Numbered from the stretch's first letter, positions 7,057 through 15,900 are shown. The stretch: DNA of 64,000 nt from JANSWP01 sp041941305 (GCA_041941305.1 JBGTQJ010000009.1:166365-230364), one strand, 5' to 3'. Numbers and translations: made by a program. The notes: generated from the sequence alone by a model not told the origin.

Positions 7057-7653
7057 ATGATTACAGACATCAATCAATTAGACCTTTCCAAAAAATACAC
7101 TTACGCCGACTATCTCACCTGGCAATTTGATGATATGGTGGAATTAATTCGAGGTAAAGTTGTCCGTATGTCACCCGCACCAGGAACTTTGCACCAATCC
7201 AATTCAAGTGATTTACATATCATTATTGGAAGTTACTTGCGAAATAAAAATTGCAAAATTTTCAGTGCCCCTTTTGATGTCCGTTTACCATTGCCACCTG
7301 AAAAACAAACTGATTCAAAAATCAATACAGTTGTCCAACCCGATATTTGCGTCATTTGTGATTTAGACAAATTGGATGACCGAGGTTGCAAGGGCGCACC
7401 TGACTGGATTATCGAAATCCTTTCCAAAGGAACTGCCCAAAAAGACCTCACAGACAAGTTTGAAATTTACCAACACGCCGGTGTCCGCGAGTATTGGATT
7501 GTCCACCCAAATGAAGGTACACTGCTACCTTACCGCCTTAATGAAAAGGGTCAATATCAATTGTTTCGACAAACTCCCTATACCAGCGGCGAAAAAGTAC
7601 CTGTTGGGATTTTTCCTGATTTTAAAGTTGATTTGGGAGAGGTTTTTGGGTGA
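7057..7653 (+). CDS. Uma2-family (DUF820) restriction-endonuclease-like protein inserted in the cas operon
   Basis: The product is 198 aa. The N-terminus (MITDINQLDL...YTYADYLTW) and MVELIRGKVVRMSP are typical of Uma2. The PD-(D/E)XK core is visible: D96 in VVQPDICVI, E120 in PDWIIEILS and K134 in DLTDKFEIYQHAGVREYWIVHP. Uma2 proteins are abundant in cyanobacteria and some Bacteroidota; their biological role is unclear, with mobile or nuclease-like behaviour suspected. The frame is open upstream to 6880, but that part is antisense to cas4, so the ATG at 7057 is used. The gene faces against the cas operon and is flanked by the full cas4 on one side and a truncated cas4 copy on the other, which marks it as an insertion. 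Confidence 0.9.
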   Translation: MITDINQLDLSKKYTYADYLTWQFDDMVELIRGKVVRMSPAPGTLHQSNSSDLHIIIGSYLRNKNCKIFSAPFDVRLPLPPEKQTDSKINTVVQPDICVICDLDKLDDRGCKGAPDWIIEILSKGTAQKDLTDKFEIYQHAGVREYWIVHPNEGTLLPYRLNEKGQYQLFRQTPYTSGEKVPVGIFPDFKVDLGEVFG

Positions 7654-7721
7654 AAAAGATTACATAAATTGTGCATCAACTTTACCATCAATAACTCCTC
7701 CCAATCAGTTTTTTCCCCTGT

Positions 7722-7982
7722 TACATGAGCATGTTCCAACCTTGGACTTTTCTTGACTTCTCGAACAGTCTTGATCGATGTGTCAAAATGATCAATTTTG
7801 AGATTGCCGAGGTTGAGTTCACGCCATTTTTGGGGTTGGCATTCATAGGTCGTTTCACCAATGTGTTTGCCCCCTGCTGCCAATGCCTGGCTGTTTTGTT
7901 CCATCCGGATGTGGTGATGGTGTAGCCAGTGTTTGGGGTGGCAGAGGTGGAGGTAGGAGATTAAGGTGCCGGAAGTCATCAT
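7722..7982 (-). pseudogene. cas4: Truncated cas4 copy (N-terminal ~85 codons)
   Basis: The translation from 7982 repeats the Cas4 N-terminus (SGTLISYLHLC, LHHHHIRMEQNSQA, KWRELNLGNLKIDHFDTS, REVKKS) with about ten changes against the intact cas4. Homology stops at 7722, just after EHAHV. Beyond that the frame runs on to 7578 through unrelated sequence and into the antisense of Uma2. The QxxxY motif and the three C-terminal cysteines are missing, so it cannot be a working Cas4. It sits where cas4 would be expected in the operon, directly after cas7, so it probably marks the original cas4 position or a partial duplication tied to the Uma2 insertion. Confidence 0.88.
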
Positions 7983-8033
7983 TTTTTTTTTAACGTGTTA
8001 AGTTTTAACGGTTCTATTAGGTATGGTTTACAA

Positions 8034-9155
8034 CTATACAGTTTGTAATTGGTTTTCAAATTCAAACACGCTCATCATATCAACCAATTTTTGTTCTGCA
8101 TTATCAATTGCATCTGCTGAGCCAACAGCTCCTTGAATAAATCCTGAACAAGATGGTGTAACAAAAATATCTGCCTTTGCAGTTTCATCAATTCTTGGAA
8201 TTGCTGCCTGTCTATCAATATCTTCTCGTAATTCCCCTCGAATCGCATATGCAATTTGATTGGCATTATCACTAATAGCAATAGCCAATGTTTCCATTAA
8301 ACTAAATGTTCGAGATTGGTTAGAAGTAATTCGCCAATTAATTAAGGCATTAGCCAATGAGGGAATAATTTTTTCACGTTTCTCTTTTGGCAATACTAAA
8401 CATTTTCCAAAAACGTTTTTACTTTCTTTCCAACCATTTTTTCGTAACTTATTTTGCACAACTTCCGAGATTTCTAACTCTATTTGATTTAGAGAAACAC
8501 AGAATAGCGTTCTTAGATCAATGGCTATATCATAAACAAAAAGACCTGTCGCACGTGTTTGAGAGTCAGGTTTGTAATAATGAGCAGATAGAGATGCTGT
8601 TTCAGGGTCAGCTAACCATTTATCTAATTCGGCTTTGGATAACTCTTTTTCCTGTTTACCAGATTTCACGAAAACTCTTATGTTATTTACTCCTTCTTTT
8701 GTCAGTTCTGAATCACTCGTTTTAAACTTGGCTGGTTGTCCTTTCCTATCAAAATTTGCAGCTTCCTTCTGTCTTTCCAAACCACCTAACAAAGGGTGTA
8801 AAGGACGCATTGCAGAGATTGATAATGGGCTTCTACGTTTAACAGTTAGACTTTCTCCTTCTGCCCTCATGTAACCTCCAATTAACTGGTCAACAAAAGA
8901 TGGATCGCATGGATGCCAAGGCTGTTTCATATCTCTTTTCTTTCCTTTTATTTCATAATTAAATGTTATTGCAGCGTAAGGAACATTAAGCTCAGAGGTT
9001 AAACTTTCAATTACAGAACGTTTTACTTGTTGACCACTTGAATAAGCCATTTCTCGACCAAATTGAGGGTCACGATAAGATTTTTGCCCATTTTGGACAC
9101 CAAAAACTGTATGTTCTGCATGACGCAAGGCTCTCAAATAAATATATGGTTTCAT
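8034..9155 (-). CDS. cas7: Type I-B Cascade backbone protein Cas7 (DevR/Cst2-like)
   Basis: The product is 373 aa. The N-terminal YIYLRALRHAEHTVFGV followed by EMAYSSGQQVKRSVIESL is characteristic of the Cas7 family (beta strand of an RRM-like fold, then the SxGQQVKR helix) that forms the crRNA-binding filament of type I Cascade. A later segment, QSRTFSLMETLAIAISDNA, is also Cas7-like. The gene follows cas8 after 20 nt and is the last effector gene before the adaptation genes. In related DevR/Cst2 systems Cas7 is present in several copies per complex. I cannot separate the Csh2 and Cst2 subfamilies by eye. Confidence 0.85.
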   Translation of the reverse strand: MKPYIYLRALRHAEHTVFGVQNGQKSYRDPQFGREMAYSSGQQVKRSVIESLTSELNVPYAAITFNYEIKGKKRDMKQPWHPCDPSFVDQLIGGYMRAEGESLTVKRRSPLSISAMRPLHPLLGGLERQKEAANFDRKGQPAKFKTSDSELTKEGVNNIRVFVKSGKQEKELSKAELDKWLADPETASLSAHYYKPDSQTRATGLFVYDIAIDLRTLFCVSLNQIELEISEVVQNKLRKNGWKESKNVFGKCLVLPKEKREKIIPSLANALINWRITSNQSRTFSLMETLAIAISDNANQIAYAIRGELREDIDRQAAIPRIDETAKADIFVTPSCSGFIQGAVGSADAIDNAEQKLVDMMSVFEFENQLQTV

Positions 9156-9175
9156 TTCTTAAATTTTAAAGGTTT

Positions 9176-10624
9176 TTAAATTGATTTCTTGAATTGATAT
9201 TCAAAGCGAATCAGAGTAATGAATAGAGGAAACAAATCAGAGGGTAATTCAATGATTGCTCTGTCCTTAACGGATTTGAAAACTTGAGCTACCGATTTCT
9301 CCTTTTTCAAAATATCTGTAAGCTTATCAAGGAAATTTTTTTGATTTTTTGCTGACAAGGTATCTGCAATTAATTGTTTATTGACATTCACTCGTGTGTC
9401 GATTTTTTCAAAATCTATTAATGCTTGTGCTACTTCTTCTGCCAAAGCATTTAGTTCTTTTTTGTTATTTAGCATAGCTATTATCCAAGTTTTAAAAATT
9501 TGAAAATTTCTTATTTCACCATTGAATTTGTCCTTCATTTTTTGCAGGCGAACTTCAAATTCTTCGGCAGTTTCATTCTTTTTTACTTTGATATTTGGAT
9601 TAGAAAATTTGTAGTCTTTGCCCTGGGCGTATTTTGCTGTTCCAACAGGCATGAACGCTCTTAACTTGTTAGGCTCCAAAGCTTTCAAGCCAATTACACC
9701 TAATTTGCATGCATTTTTAAGATTATAAAAGGTAGAATAGAGTTGCTCAAAACTCTTATGGTTTTGTCTCTTTGTTGGTAGTTGATATAGTTCTCCTTTT
9801 AATCTAATTAGATTTCTAACTTTTGGTAATTGGATATTGATGAAACCAAGTGTTGTGTTGGTTTTTGAAAGGTTATATATATAAGCAATGATAATTTGTT
9901 TTGGGTATCTCCTTGATAGTGCAAATATTATTTTAACCCAATCAATTGTTGGGATTACTAAAACCTCTTTAACTTTTTCAGGTTTAGGGTCAAATTCAGC
10001 TAATGGATTATCTGGATGGAAATACTCTCCAAAAGCATGGTTTATCCAATGTCCGTTCCACGTTTCTATTTGTTTATCTTTTATGTTTGGCGTTTGAGAG
10101 AGATATTTTCTATAGTACTTCCATCCATCAAAAATTGACCATAACAAATCTATTTCATCTATTAGAATAATTCCTCCTTCAACCCTAATTCCCAAGCCTT
10201 GACCTATCCATGATGCATACATATCTTCTGGAGAAATGAACTCTGGCATACTTGTAATTTGACCAGATGTTGTACCTTCATTGTCTTTTGTATAATAACC
10301 AACAGCTGTATTACCCCCAACTTCACCATTTCCTATTTTTTCGTGAAGTTCATTCAATTTTTTTATCCTCTGTTCCCTAATTTTGTTTAAAGGTCTGAAT
10401 AGTTTATTTGGATTTTCAATTTTGTGCTTTTTGAATTTTGCTCCACTCTCTGCAAATAATTGGTCAAAAGGACTACTATGAACAGACATAAAGAATTTTT
10501 CATTATCAAAAAACAAAGGAAATAGCACTTCATCAAAAAATTGACGAGCAGAATAATCATCCGATAATTTGTTTTTTTTCCGATATATTTTTAAAAATTT
10601 ATTACCTATATAACTTGTGTACAT
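9176..10624 (-). CDS. cas8: Putative large Cascade subunit Cas8 (type I-B)
   Basis: The product is 482 aa from the ATG at 10624; a TTG start at 10648 would add 8 residues and overlap cas3. The ATG is preferred because it follows the cas3 stop by one base (TGA-T-ATG). I do not recognise a diagnostic motif: there is no CxxC zinc ribbon, and the sequence is rich in K, N, F and I. The call rests on position (between cas3 and cas7), on size, and on no other gene in the operon filling the large-subunit role. In type I systems this subunit recognises the PAM and recruits Cas3. A divergent Cas8b is the most likely reading. Confidence 0.62.
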   Translation of the reverse strand: MYTSYIGNKFLKIYRKKNKLSDDYSARQFFDEVLFPLFFDNEKFFMSVHSSPFDQLFAESGAKFKKHKIENPNKLFRPLNKIREQRIKKLNELHEKIGNGEVGGNTAVGYYTKDNEGTTSGQITSMPEFISPEDMYASWIGQGLGIRVEGGIILIDEIDLLWSIFDGWKYYRKYLSQTPNIKDKQIETWNGHWINHAFGEYFHPDNPLAEFDPKPEKVKEVLVIPTIDWVKIIFALSRRYPKQIIIAYIYNLSKTNTTLGFINIQLPKVRNLIRLKGELYQLPTKRQNHKSFEQLYSTFYNLKNACKLGVIGLKALEPNKLRAFMPVGTAKYAQGKDYKFSNPNIKVKKNETAEEFEVRLQKMKDKFNGEIRNFQIFKTWIIAMLNNKKELNALAEEVAQALIDFEKIDTRVNVNKQLIADTLSAKNQKNFLDKLTDILKKEKSVAQVFKSVKDRAIIELPSDLFPLFITLIRFEYQFKKSI

Positions 10625-10625
10625 A

Positions 10626-12818
10626 TCATATGAAAATTTCAGGTTCAACTAATTCTAATCCATATTTTAAATGGTCAAGCTCCGCTTGTGGTATCACAAA
10701 AGGATAAGAGCCATGTTCTAATTGTTCGTATTTGTTTTTAAATCTTACCATTGTTTTAGCACTGACAGGGATTTCCATAGGTACCCGGTCAGACCACTTA
10801 GCGGCTAAGTATTTTTCTCTGTCGCATCTTAAAATGCATGTAGCTGACTGTATTTCTAAGGCTTCAACTATCACGGCGTTACGACGATGACAAAGCTCTT
10901 TAATGCGGTAGTGACCATCGTGAAAAATTAAATGGACATCAATTGGCTTGGTATCCAGAGAAGGATAAACAGTATCTATTTTTTTTTGTAAACTCCGTTC
11001 TTTCAAAAGAGAATTCTCCTCTAATTGTTCAAAGCTCGATTTTAAAATATCTGCTGTATAAGGCAAAGCACTGCCATTTAAATTAATGACATGGACAGGT
11101 TTATATTTGCCAATTGTTTCTTTTGAACGTTTCCTGTTCACTCGTCCAAAACGTTGAATCAAAGAGTCCAAAGGAGCTACTTGGGTAATCATCCTATCAA
11201 AGCTAATATCTAAACTAACTTCCACCACCTGTGTAGAAATGACAAAACATGGTGTTAATCCGTTACCATACCTATCAGAGCCGTCACCATTAAACTCAGT
11301 TTTTAAGCGATTTTCCAATGCTATTCGGTCACCTCTTCGGAATCGACTGTGAATAAGCATCCTTGGAATATTTGGAAACTTATTAGACAAGCGGATAAAT
11401 TCTTCTTGGGCTTTTTTTACTGTATTAAAAATGACTAGTACCTTTTCTTTTTGAGTAAAAGCAGTTTCCAAAACAGCATCAATCCCCGTTTCATCCTTCA
11501 TTTTATGAACTATATGCCTGTCAAACCCATCTAAAATATCATCTTCTAATTTGACTTCATAAACTTTACCGTTTGCTTGCAGTAACTGAAGAATCTCATT
11601 ATAAAGTAGAGATGGCATAGTCGCCGTTCCAATATGGAGACGACAATCTAACCTTAAGAGTGTTTTAATAATTTCTAAAACCATTGAGCGACCAACATCA
11701 GAATAGGTATGAATCTCATCAAAAATCACATCTGTTCCCATTAAATCAAGCATCATACTTTCAAATTCAAAGGTTCCAAAAATAATTGATGCTAACTGAT
11801 GGGGTGTCAAAACTTTGACTGCTGCACCGCCAAAATGTTGAAGGCTTTTTGCATCGTTATCTCCCTTTACTAAAAGTGCTGAAGTTGAATGTAAAACACG
11901 AACTTTGAAATCAACATTTGGATTGTCATTCTTTATATCATCCTTTATTCGTTCATACATAGCATTGATGGAAGCCTGGAAAGGTAGAGTGTAAAAAATT
12001 CTACCCTTGCATCTTTTTAACAAAAAGTCAGTTTTCCCGGCACCTGTTGGTGCAATTACCAATGTATGTTTTCTTTTATCAGTCGTATCAATTCGGGATA
12101 AAGGATATAAATCACTTTCACGATTAGGATTTCTGTAAAAACTCAAATCAGGGACTGCAAAAAGATCTTTTAATTTTCCATTCAAACCAAAAGAAAAAGC
12201 TGAAGCAAAGTGGTCTGCTGACATCAATAGCCCTCTCAATGGAGACCATCCCAATGGCTTTTTTTTGCAATAATTCAATACATATTCTAAATTTTCTTCG
12301 GCTTCGTCCAAAGGTATCGGTCGAATATCAATGTTATCAAAGTTGAATTGTCTTAGAATTTTCAATCCATAAAGTGACCACTTTTCCCATGCAATTAAAT
12401 GGTTTTCTAACCAAAAACCATCATTATCTTCTAAGTCAATAATGCCTCTTAAGCTTTTGTCATTCTTAATTGATTTATGGTGTGCTACTACCATATCTAT
12501 TAAATCATTCCATTCGTCATTTGGGAATAAGGATAGAAATCCCAACGATGATAATTCGTGTCGGTGTGTATAATTCCATTCATCTTTTTCAATTAACGAT
12601 TTATAATCCTCTACAGAATTAATTTTATATTGAAAATGAACATGGGCTTTTCCTAAGTCATGTAAAGCAGCTGCTTTTACTGCTAATTTTTCATCAAATT
12701 TGAATTGATAGTTCTCTGCAAAGACTTTAATTGCCCAAGCAACATGTTGAGTGTGTTGTAGTAGTGTTGTTCCTCCTCGGTCTTTACTTTTTGCCAATAT
12801 TTCGTTTAAGGATTTCAT
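10626..12818 (-). CDS. cas3: CRISPR interference nuclease-helicase Cas3
   Basis: The product is 730 aa. An N-terminal HD nuclease domain shows H22, the HD pair H53-D54 in AAALHDLGKAH and H113-H114 in VVAHHKS. The superfamily 2 helicase follows: Walker A at residues 256-263 (APTGAGKT), the DEIH box at 367-370 and motif VI around 555-562 (QRFGRVNRK). Cas3 unwinds and degrades target DNA once Cascade has bound. The length is typical of I-B Cas3 with a cis HD domain. The gene is 5 nt after cas5 and 1 nt before cas8, so the genes are very likely translated from one mRNA. Confidence 0.97.
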   Translation of the reverse strand: MKSLNEILAKSKDRGGTTLLQHTQHVAWAIKVFAENYQFKFDEKLAVKAAALHDLGKAHVHFQYKINSVEDYKSLIEKDEWNYTHRHELSSLGFLSLFPNDEWNDLIDMVVAHHKSIKNDKSLRGIIDLEDNDGFWLENHLIAWEKWSLYGLKILRQFNFDNIDIRPIPLDEAEENLEYVLNYCKKKPLGWSPLRGLLMSADHFASAFSFGLNGKLKDLFAVPDLSFYRNPNRESDLYPLSRIDTTDKRKHTLVIAPTGAGKTDFLLKRCKGRIFYTLPFQASINAMYERIKDDIKNDNPNVDFKVRVLHSTSALLVKGDNDAKSLQHFGGAAVKVLTPHQLASIIFGTFEFESMMLDLMGTDVIFDEIHTYSDVGRSMVLEIIKTLLRLDCRLHIGTATMPSLLYNEILQLLQANGKVYEVKLEDDILDGFDRHIVHKMKDETGIDAVLETAFTQKEKVLVIFNTVKKAQEEFIRLSNKFPNIPRMLIHSRFRRGDRIALENRLKTEFNGDGSDRYGNGLTPCFVISTQVVEVSLDISFDRMITQVAPLDSLIQRFGRVNRKRSKETIGKYKPVHVINLNGSALPYTADILKSSFEQLEENSLLKERSLQKKIDTVYPSLDTKPIDVHLIFHDGHYRIKELCHRRNAVIVEALEIQSATCILRCDREKYLAAKWSDRVPMEIPVSAKTMVRFKNKYEQLEHGSYPFVIPQAELDHLKYGLELVEPEIFI

Positions 12819-12823
12819 GAATA

Positions 12824-13405
12824 TTAGCTTAAGGTTTGGCGAATTGGATTTCCGAATACCTTTAATTGACCATACATTTCTTTTACATCATCGAAGCGAT
12901 TATATCCAACTTTGAACATAGCTTCCTTATCTCCATTAAAAAGCAATTCAAAACCATCTATTTTATCTAATTCACGTTCTGAAAGAGTCAATAATTCATT
13001 GGGCAACATCACATCTTCATTTCTACAAAGACAGATATGTTCTTGCATTGCTTTTTGAGCGTCCTTGATATTTTCGAAGGCTAAGTACAAATGTGGTTCA
13101 ACCATAACACCTCGATCAATTATTGAAAGGTTAGTCTTCCATTTTCCTTTTTCTCTTTTGGCTGTGAAGCCACCTTTTGACCAAGTCCTCTCTTGTTGAA
13201 CATCAATCCCTAAATAGTTAACCCGATGTCTTTTTATTCTTTGGATCCCCTTAGTACTTAGTAATTCAGGAAATAATTTTTTTTCCATTCCCTCCACAAT
13301 GGAAGGTGTTAAAAACTGCTGACTAAAAGTTTCTTTATCTCGAACTGCAGTCCAAGGTTTGATAAACCCAAACTGTCCCGTATATTTTATTACAAAATAT
13401 TCCAT
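12824..13405 (-). CDS. cas5: Cascade subunit Cas5 (type I-B)
   Basis: The product is 193 aa. The N-terminus YTGQFGFIKPWTAVRDKETF...LTPSIVEGMEKKLFPE follows the Cas5 pattern: a strand with G-x-F, then a P-x-x-x-x-G-x-x-x-x-L segment after the first RRM-like strand. Cas5 caps the 5' handle of the crRNA in Cascade. It lies between cas6 and cas3, with gaps of 9 and 5 nt. Its place ahead of cas3 and away from cas7-cas8 is not the common I-B order. Cysteines at residues ~129-131 (ICLCRN) are noted without known meaning. Confidence 0.78.
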   Translation of the reverse strand: MEYFVIKYTGQFGFIKPWTAVRDKETFSQQFLTPSIVEGMEKKLFPELLSTKGIQRIKRHRVNYLGIDVQQERTWSKGGFTAKREKGKWKTNLSIIDRGVMVEPHLYLAFENIKDAQKAMQEHICLCRNEDVMLPNELLTLSERELDKIDGFELLFNGDKEAMFKVGYNRFDDVKEMYGQLKVFGNPIRQTLS

Positions 13406-13414
13406 AGTTTTTAT

Positions 13415-14074
13415 TTATTTTAATGCCCCAAACCCAATCCCCGTACTATTCCCAACTCCCACTTCCCAGGCAAATTGAACTGCTCTTGGATCACCTTCTA
13501 CTATCACCGGACAAATCGTCCCCTTTATATCCAATCCCCGATATCGAATTTTCTTAACAATCGGCTTTGGATAAGTCGAATCAAAAGCAACGGAGACATT
13601 ACCTGACAAACCTGCTTTATCCATTTTTCGACGAAGTGTTTCTGTTAAAAAGTCATTGGATTCCGGTTGATTTGGAAAATAATATTGGTGGTGTAGATCT
13701 GATTCAAATTTTCGTTTGATGAGGATGGGACTTTGCGCCAGGAATAGTTTTTTGCGACCAAAATCAGGAGTCTTTTGAATGCGTGCTTCTCGAACCGACA
13801 TGCCCCATCGGATGGCTTGCCCTTTAAACATGCCTTGTACCAAAGCAGTTAATAAAGCAGGATCAGGCGCACTCACAAAAAAGGTACTGCCATTTGGAAA
13901 ATCTAATCCTCTTTTCGTCGGAATTCCCCGACTCAGCCAGGAAAGTGAATATAAAGAAATGTCATTGTGCAACTCATTCTCCCCCAACCATTTGTGAAAA
14001 GCGCCAACTAAAGTTTGCTGATAATTGAAAGGCACGATTTCCCGATTTGGAGTTAAGTGTAAATAAATTCGCAT
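13415..14074 (-). CDS. cas6: crRNA-processing endoribonuclease Cas6
   Basis: The product is 219 aa. The N-terminus MRIYLHLTPNREIVPFNYQ is the first strand of a Cas6 RRM fold, and the C-terminus (residues ~205-219, VGVGNSTGIGFGALK) is the glycine-rich loop diagnostic of Cas6. A histidine early in the protein (H27 in AFHKWLG) is a candidate catalytic residue, as in other Cas6 enzymes. Cas6 cleaves the repeat RNA to leave the ATTGAAAC-type 5' handle. It is the first gene of the minus-strand operon; its upstream region (14075-14241) should hold the operon promoter. Confidence 0.95.
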   Translation of the reverse strand: MRIYLHLTPNREIVPFNYQQTLVGAFHKWLGENELHNDISLYSLSWLSRGIPTKRGLDFPNGSTFFVSAPDPALLTALVQGMFKGQAIRWGMSVREARIQKTPDFGRKKLFLAQSPILIKRKFESDLHHQYYFPNQPESNDFLTETLRRKMDKAGLSGNVSVAFDSTYPKPIVKKIRYRGLDIKGTICPVIVEGDPRAVQFAWEVGVGNSTGIGFGALK

Positions 14075-14108
14075 GGTTGTTTAGTTTTGCTATTGCAATA
14101 TATGTTAG

Positions 14109-14130
14109 AAATATCAGATATGTGATATTT
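14109..14130. promoter_or_regulatory. Palindromic operator candidate upstream of cas6
   Basis: AAATATCA (14109-14116), a 6-nt spacer (itself GATATG) and TGATATTT (14123-14130) form a perfect 8-bp inverted repeat 35 bases before the cas6 start codon. The position between divergent genes and the size fit a dimeric repressor site. The nearby WYL-domain regulator is a candidate partner, but nothing links them directly. Confidence 0.45.
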
Positions 14131-14241
14131 TAAAACAAAGCGCCAGGTGTTTTTTTAACTATAAATCATAGCATTTTTTAAGCAATTATATTTAATGCTG
14201 AGTGCAAATTGCTGTATATCAATTATTTAATTCATAATGAG

Positions 14242-15699
14242 ATGACCAGGAAATCAAAAAAATCGCTTCAAAACAGAGCATTTATTCAAGCCTTGTCTGC
14301 ACTTTCTTCTTCCGAACTCAAGATGTTCAAGTCATTTTGCCTGAAATCTTCCTCCATTTCCAAAGAGACGAAAAGCCTGTTTGAATCCATTTATAAAGCA
14401 GCTCCCAATTTTGAAAAATTGAATGAGGAGAGGCTGCTTTCCAGATTCTTTCCAAATAAACCAAAAGCCAAAGTGCTGCTCAATTATGCGTTCTACGATT
14501 TGTCAGAATTGCTTCGAAAGTGGATGATCCAAAAAGAAGTGGAAGCCGATGAGTATTTACAAAACCAATTGTTCATTAGAGCCTGTAAAAAGCGGTTTTT
14601 GCATCGTCAATTTTTCAAGAAAACACAGCAAACCCTGGAAGCATTGGAAAAGGAAATACCAGTCCCAAATACCTGGCATAAGCAATTTGAAACCAATTTT
14701 AATTTGTTCTATCATGTCCAAACGCCCAAAAACCAACCAGAAGTAAAGAGTCTTTCCGATATGGAAAGCAATTTGGAAATGTTTTACTATGGTTCCAAAA
14801 TCAGGTTGTTGTGCCAACAGGCCAATCGGATAAAAAAGTTAAATTTCTTGCCTGATATCCTTGATGAAGATTTGAGTTTTACTATGGATTTTGCCCGAAA
14901 ACAGGGAGGCAAAATTCCTTTTTTCGCACTTTATGTTCAACTCATTGAATACCTCCAAAACCCCGATATGGTTAAACTAAATTCGTTTTTTCAAAATTTT
15001 AAAAAAGAAAGAACCAAGCTTGACCGACTTGACCAGACCATCCTCATTTTTGTGGCTGCCTATTCTCTGAATGCCGCTACAATGAAAGGCAATAAGACCA
15101 TTGTAAAAATGCAATTCGATTTATACAAATATGCTTTTGAGAATGATTTGGCTTTGTTTGACAATGAAATGTCTGATACGCCTTTCAATAATTTTTTGGT
15201 TGCAGCTTGTGAGGTTGGTGAGTTCAAAATCGCTCAAGAAATGCTCAAAAAATATAAACCGTATTTCAACCCGAAAATCAAAGAAGAATTCACAAATTTG
15301 ATGCAATGTACCCTTTTCTATTATCAACGAAAATACGAAAAGGTTGAGTTAAACCTGCGCGATTTCCAATTCAAAAAACCAGAATTCCGCATTCGAAGCC
15401 GAAACCTATGGCTAAAAATCCTTTATGAACTTTTTCAAAAGGATAGCACTTATAAATCCATTATTCTTTCCGAGTTGATGAACCTCAAAAAGTACATTCA
15501 GAAACAACACAGAATTTCAGAATCCCGAAAAAACATCTATTATTCCATGATTTTCGTCATTCGGAAATTGACCAATGCTAAACACAATAGTTCACTTTCA
15601 CGGATAAAAGCAAAACAAGAATTAATGAACTATTTAAGTGATAAATCCAATAATCCAATCTCTCGGAATTGGTTGTCTGAAAAAATCAAAGAACTCTAA
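14242..15699 (+). CDS. Hypothetical helical protein divergent from cas6
   Basis: The product is 485 aa from the first ATG; a TTG at 14209 would add 11 residues. It is rich in K, L, F and E and reads as mostly alpha-helical, with no signal peptide, no membrane segment and no catalytic motif I recognise. The spacing of helices (for example FNNFLVAACEVGEFKIAQEMLKKY around residue 325, in tandem with similar blocks) is reminiscent of TPR-like helical repeats, but this is a weak impression. It is divergently arranged with the cas operon. A related role in defence cannot be claimed from sequence alone. Confidence 0.7.
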   Translation: MTRKSKKSLQNRAFIQALSALSSSELKMFKSFCLKSSSISKETKSLFESIYKAAPNFEKLNEERLLSRFFPNKPKAKVLLNYAFYDLSELLRKWMIQKEVEADEYLQNQLFIRACKKRFLHRQFFKKTQQTLEALEKEIPVPNTWHKQFETNFNLFYHVQTPKNQPEVKSLSDMESNLEMFYYGSKIRLLCQQANRIKKLNFLPDILDEDLSFTMDFARKQGGKIPFFALYVQLIEYLQNPDMVKLNSFFQNFKKERTKLDRLDQTILIFVAAYSLNAATMKGNKTIVKMQFDLYKYAFENDLALFDNEMSDTPFNNFLVAACEVGEFKIAQEMLKKYKPYFNPKIKEEFTNLMQCTLFYYQRKYEKVELNLRDFQFKKPEFRIRSRNLWLKILYELFQKDSTYKSIILSELMNLKKYIQKQHRISESRKNIYYSMIFVIRKLTNAKHNSSLSRIKAKQELMNYLSDKSNNPISRNWLSEKIKEL

Positions 15700-15702
15700 A
15701 AG

Positions 15703-15732
15703 TCTCCGATCAAACCGGAGCTCAATCGGAGA
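15703..15732 (+). terminator. Possible weak terminator
   Basis: TCTCCGAT (15703-15710) and ATCGGAGA (15725-15732) form an 8-bp stem four bases after the stop of the preceding gene. Only a short A/T stretch follows, so terminator function is uncertain. Confidence 0.35.
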
Positions 15733-15756
15733 AATTTCATTGTTAGCCAAGCCTAC

Positions 15757-15900
15757 TTAACCATCCAATACATCATCAATTATGACGAAGTCATCTGATT
15801 GACTTTGATCATCATTACCGCCTTTGACAGTTTTTTGTTGACTTTTGGGCATAACTTGCCCCTTAAAATCCTTGACGGATTTTTTTGAATTCGCATTCAT
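15757..15900 (-). CDS. Possible 47-aa peptide with a GG motif
   Basis: This short frame starts with ATG (complement of 15898-15900) and ends with TAA. It encodes 47 aa: a basic N-terminal half (MNANSKKSVKDFKGQVMPKS), then QQKTVKGG, then a strongly acidic tail (NDDQSQSDDFVIIDDVLDG). The sharp charge split and the double glycine are like leader-core layouts of small exported or modified peptides, but there is no cysteine and no maturation enzyme or peptidase-transporter in the window. It stands in a 365-nt gap between a hypothetical gene and the WYL regulator. It may be a real small protein or chance. Confidence 0.4.
   Translation of the reverse strand: MNANSKKSVKDFKGQVMPKSQQKTVKGGNDDQSQSDDFVIIDDVLDG

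Noticed and set aside
7578..7982. 134-codon frame as a second functional cas4
   Set aside because: Only the first ~85 codons are Cas4; the C-terminal cysteines are missing and the rest is antisense to Uma2 or unrelated.
10625..10648. TTG start for cas8
   Set aside because: It would overlap cas3 by 23 nt, while an ATG one base after the cas3 stop gives a normal coupled start.
15757..15900. Calling the 47-aa frame a RiPP precursor
   Set aside because: There is a GG motif but no Cys, no modifying enzyme and no peptidase transporter in the window; kept only as a possible small protein.
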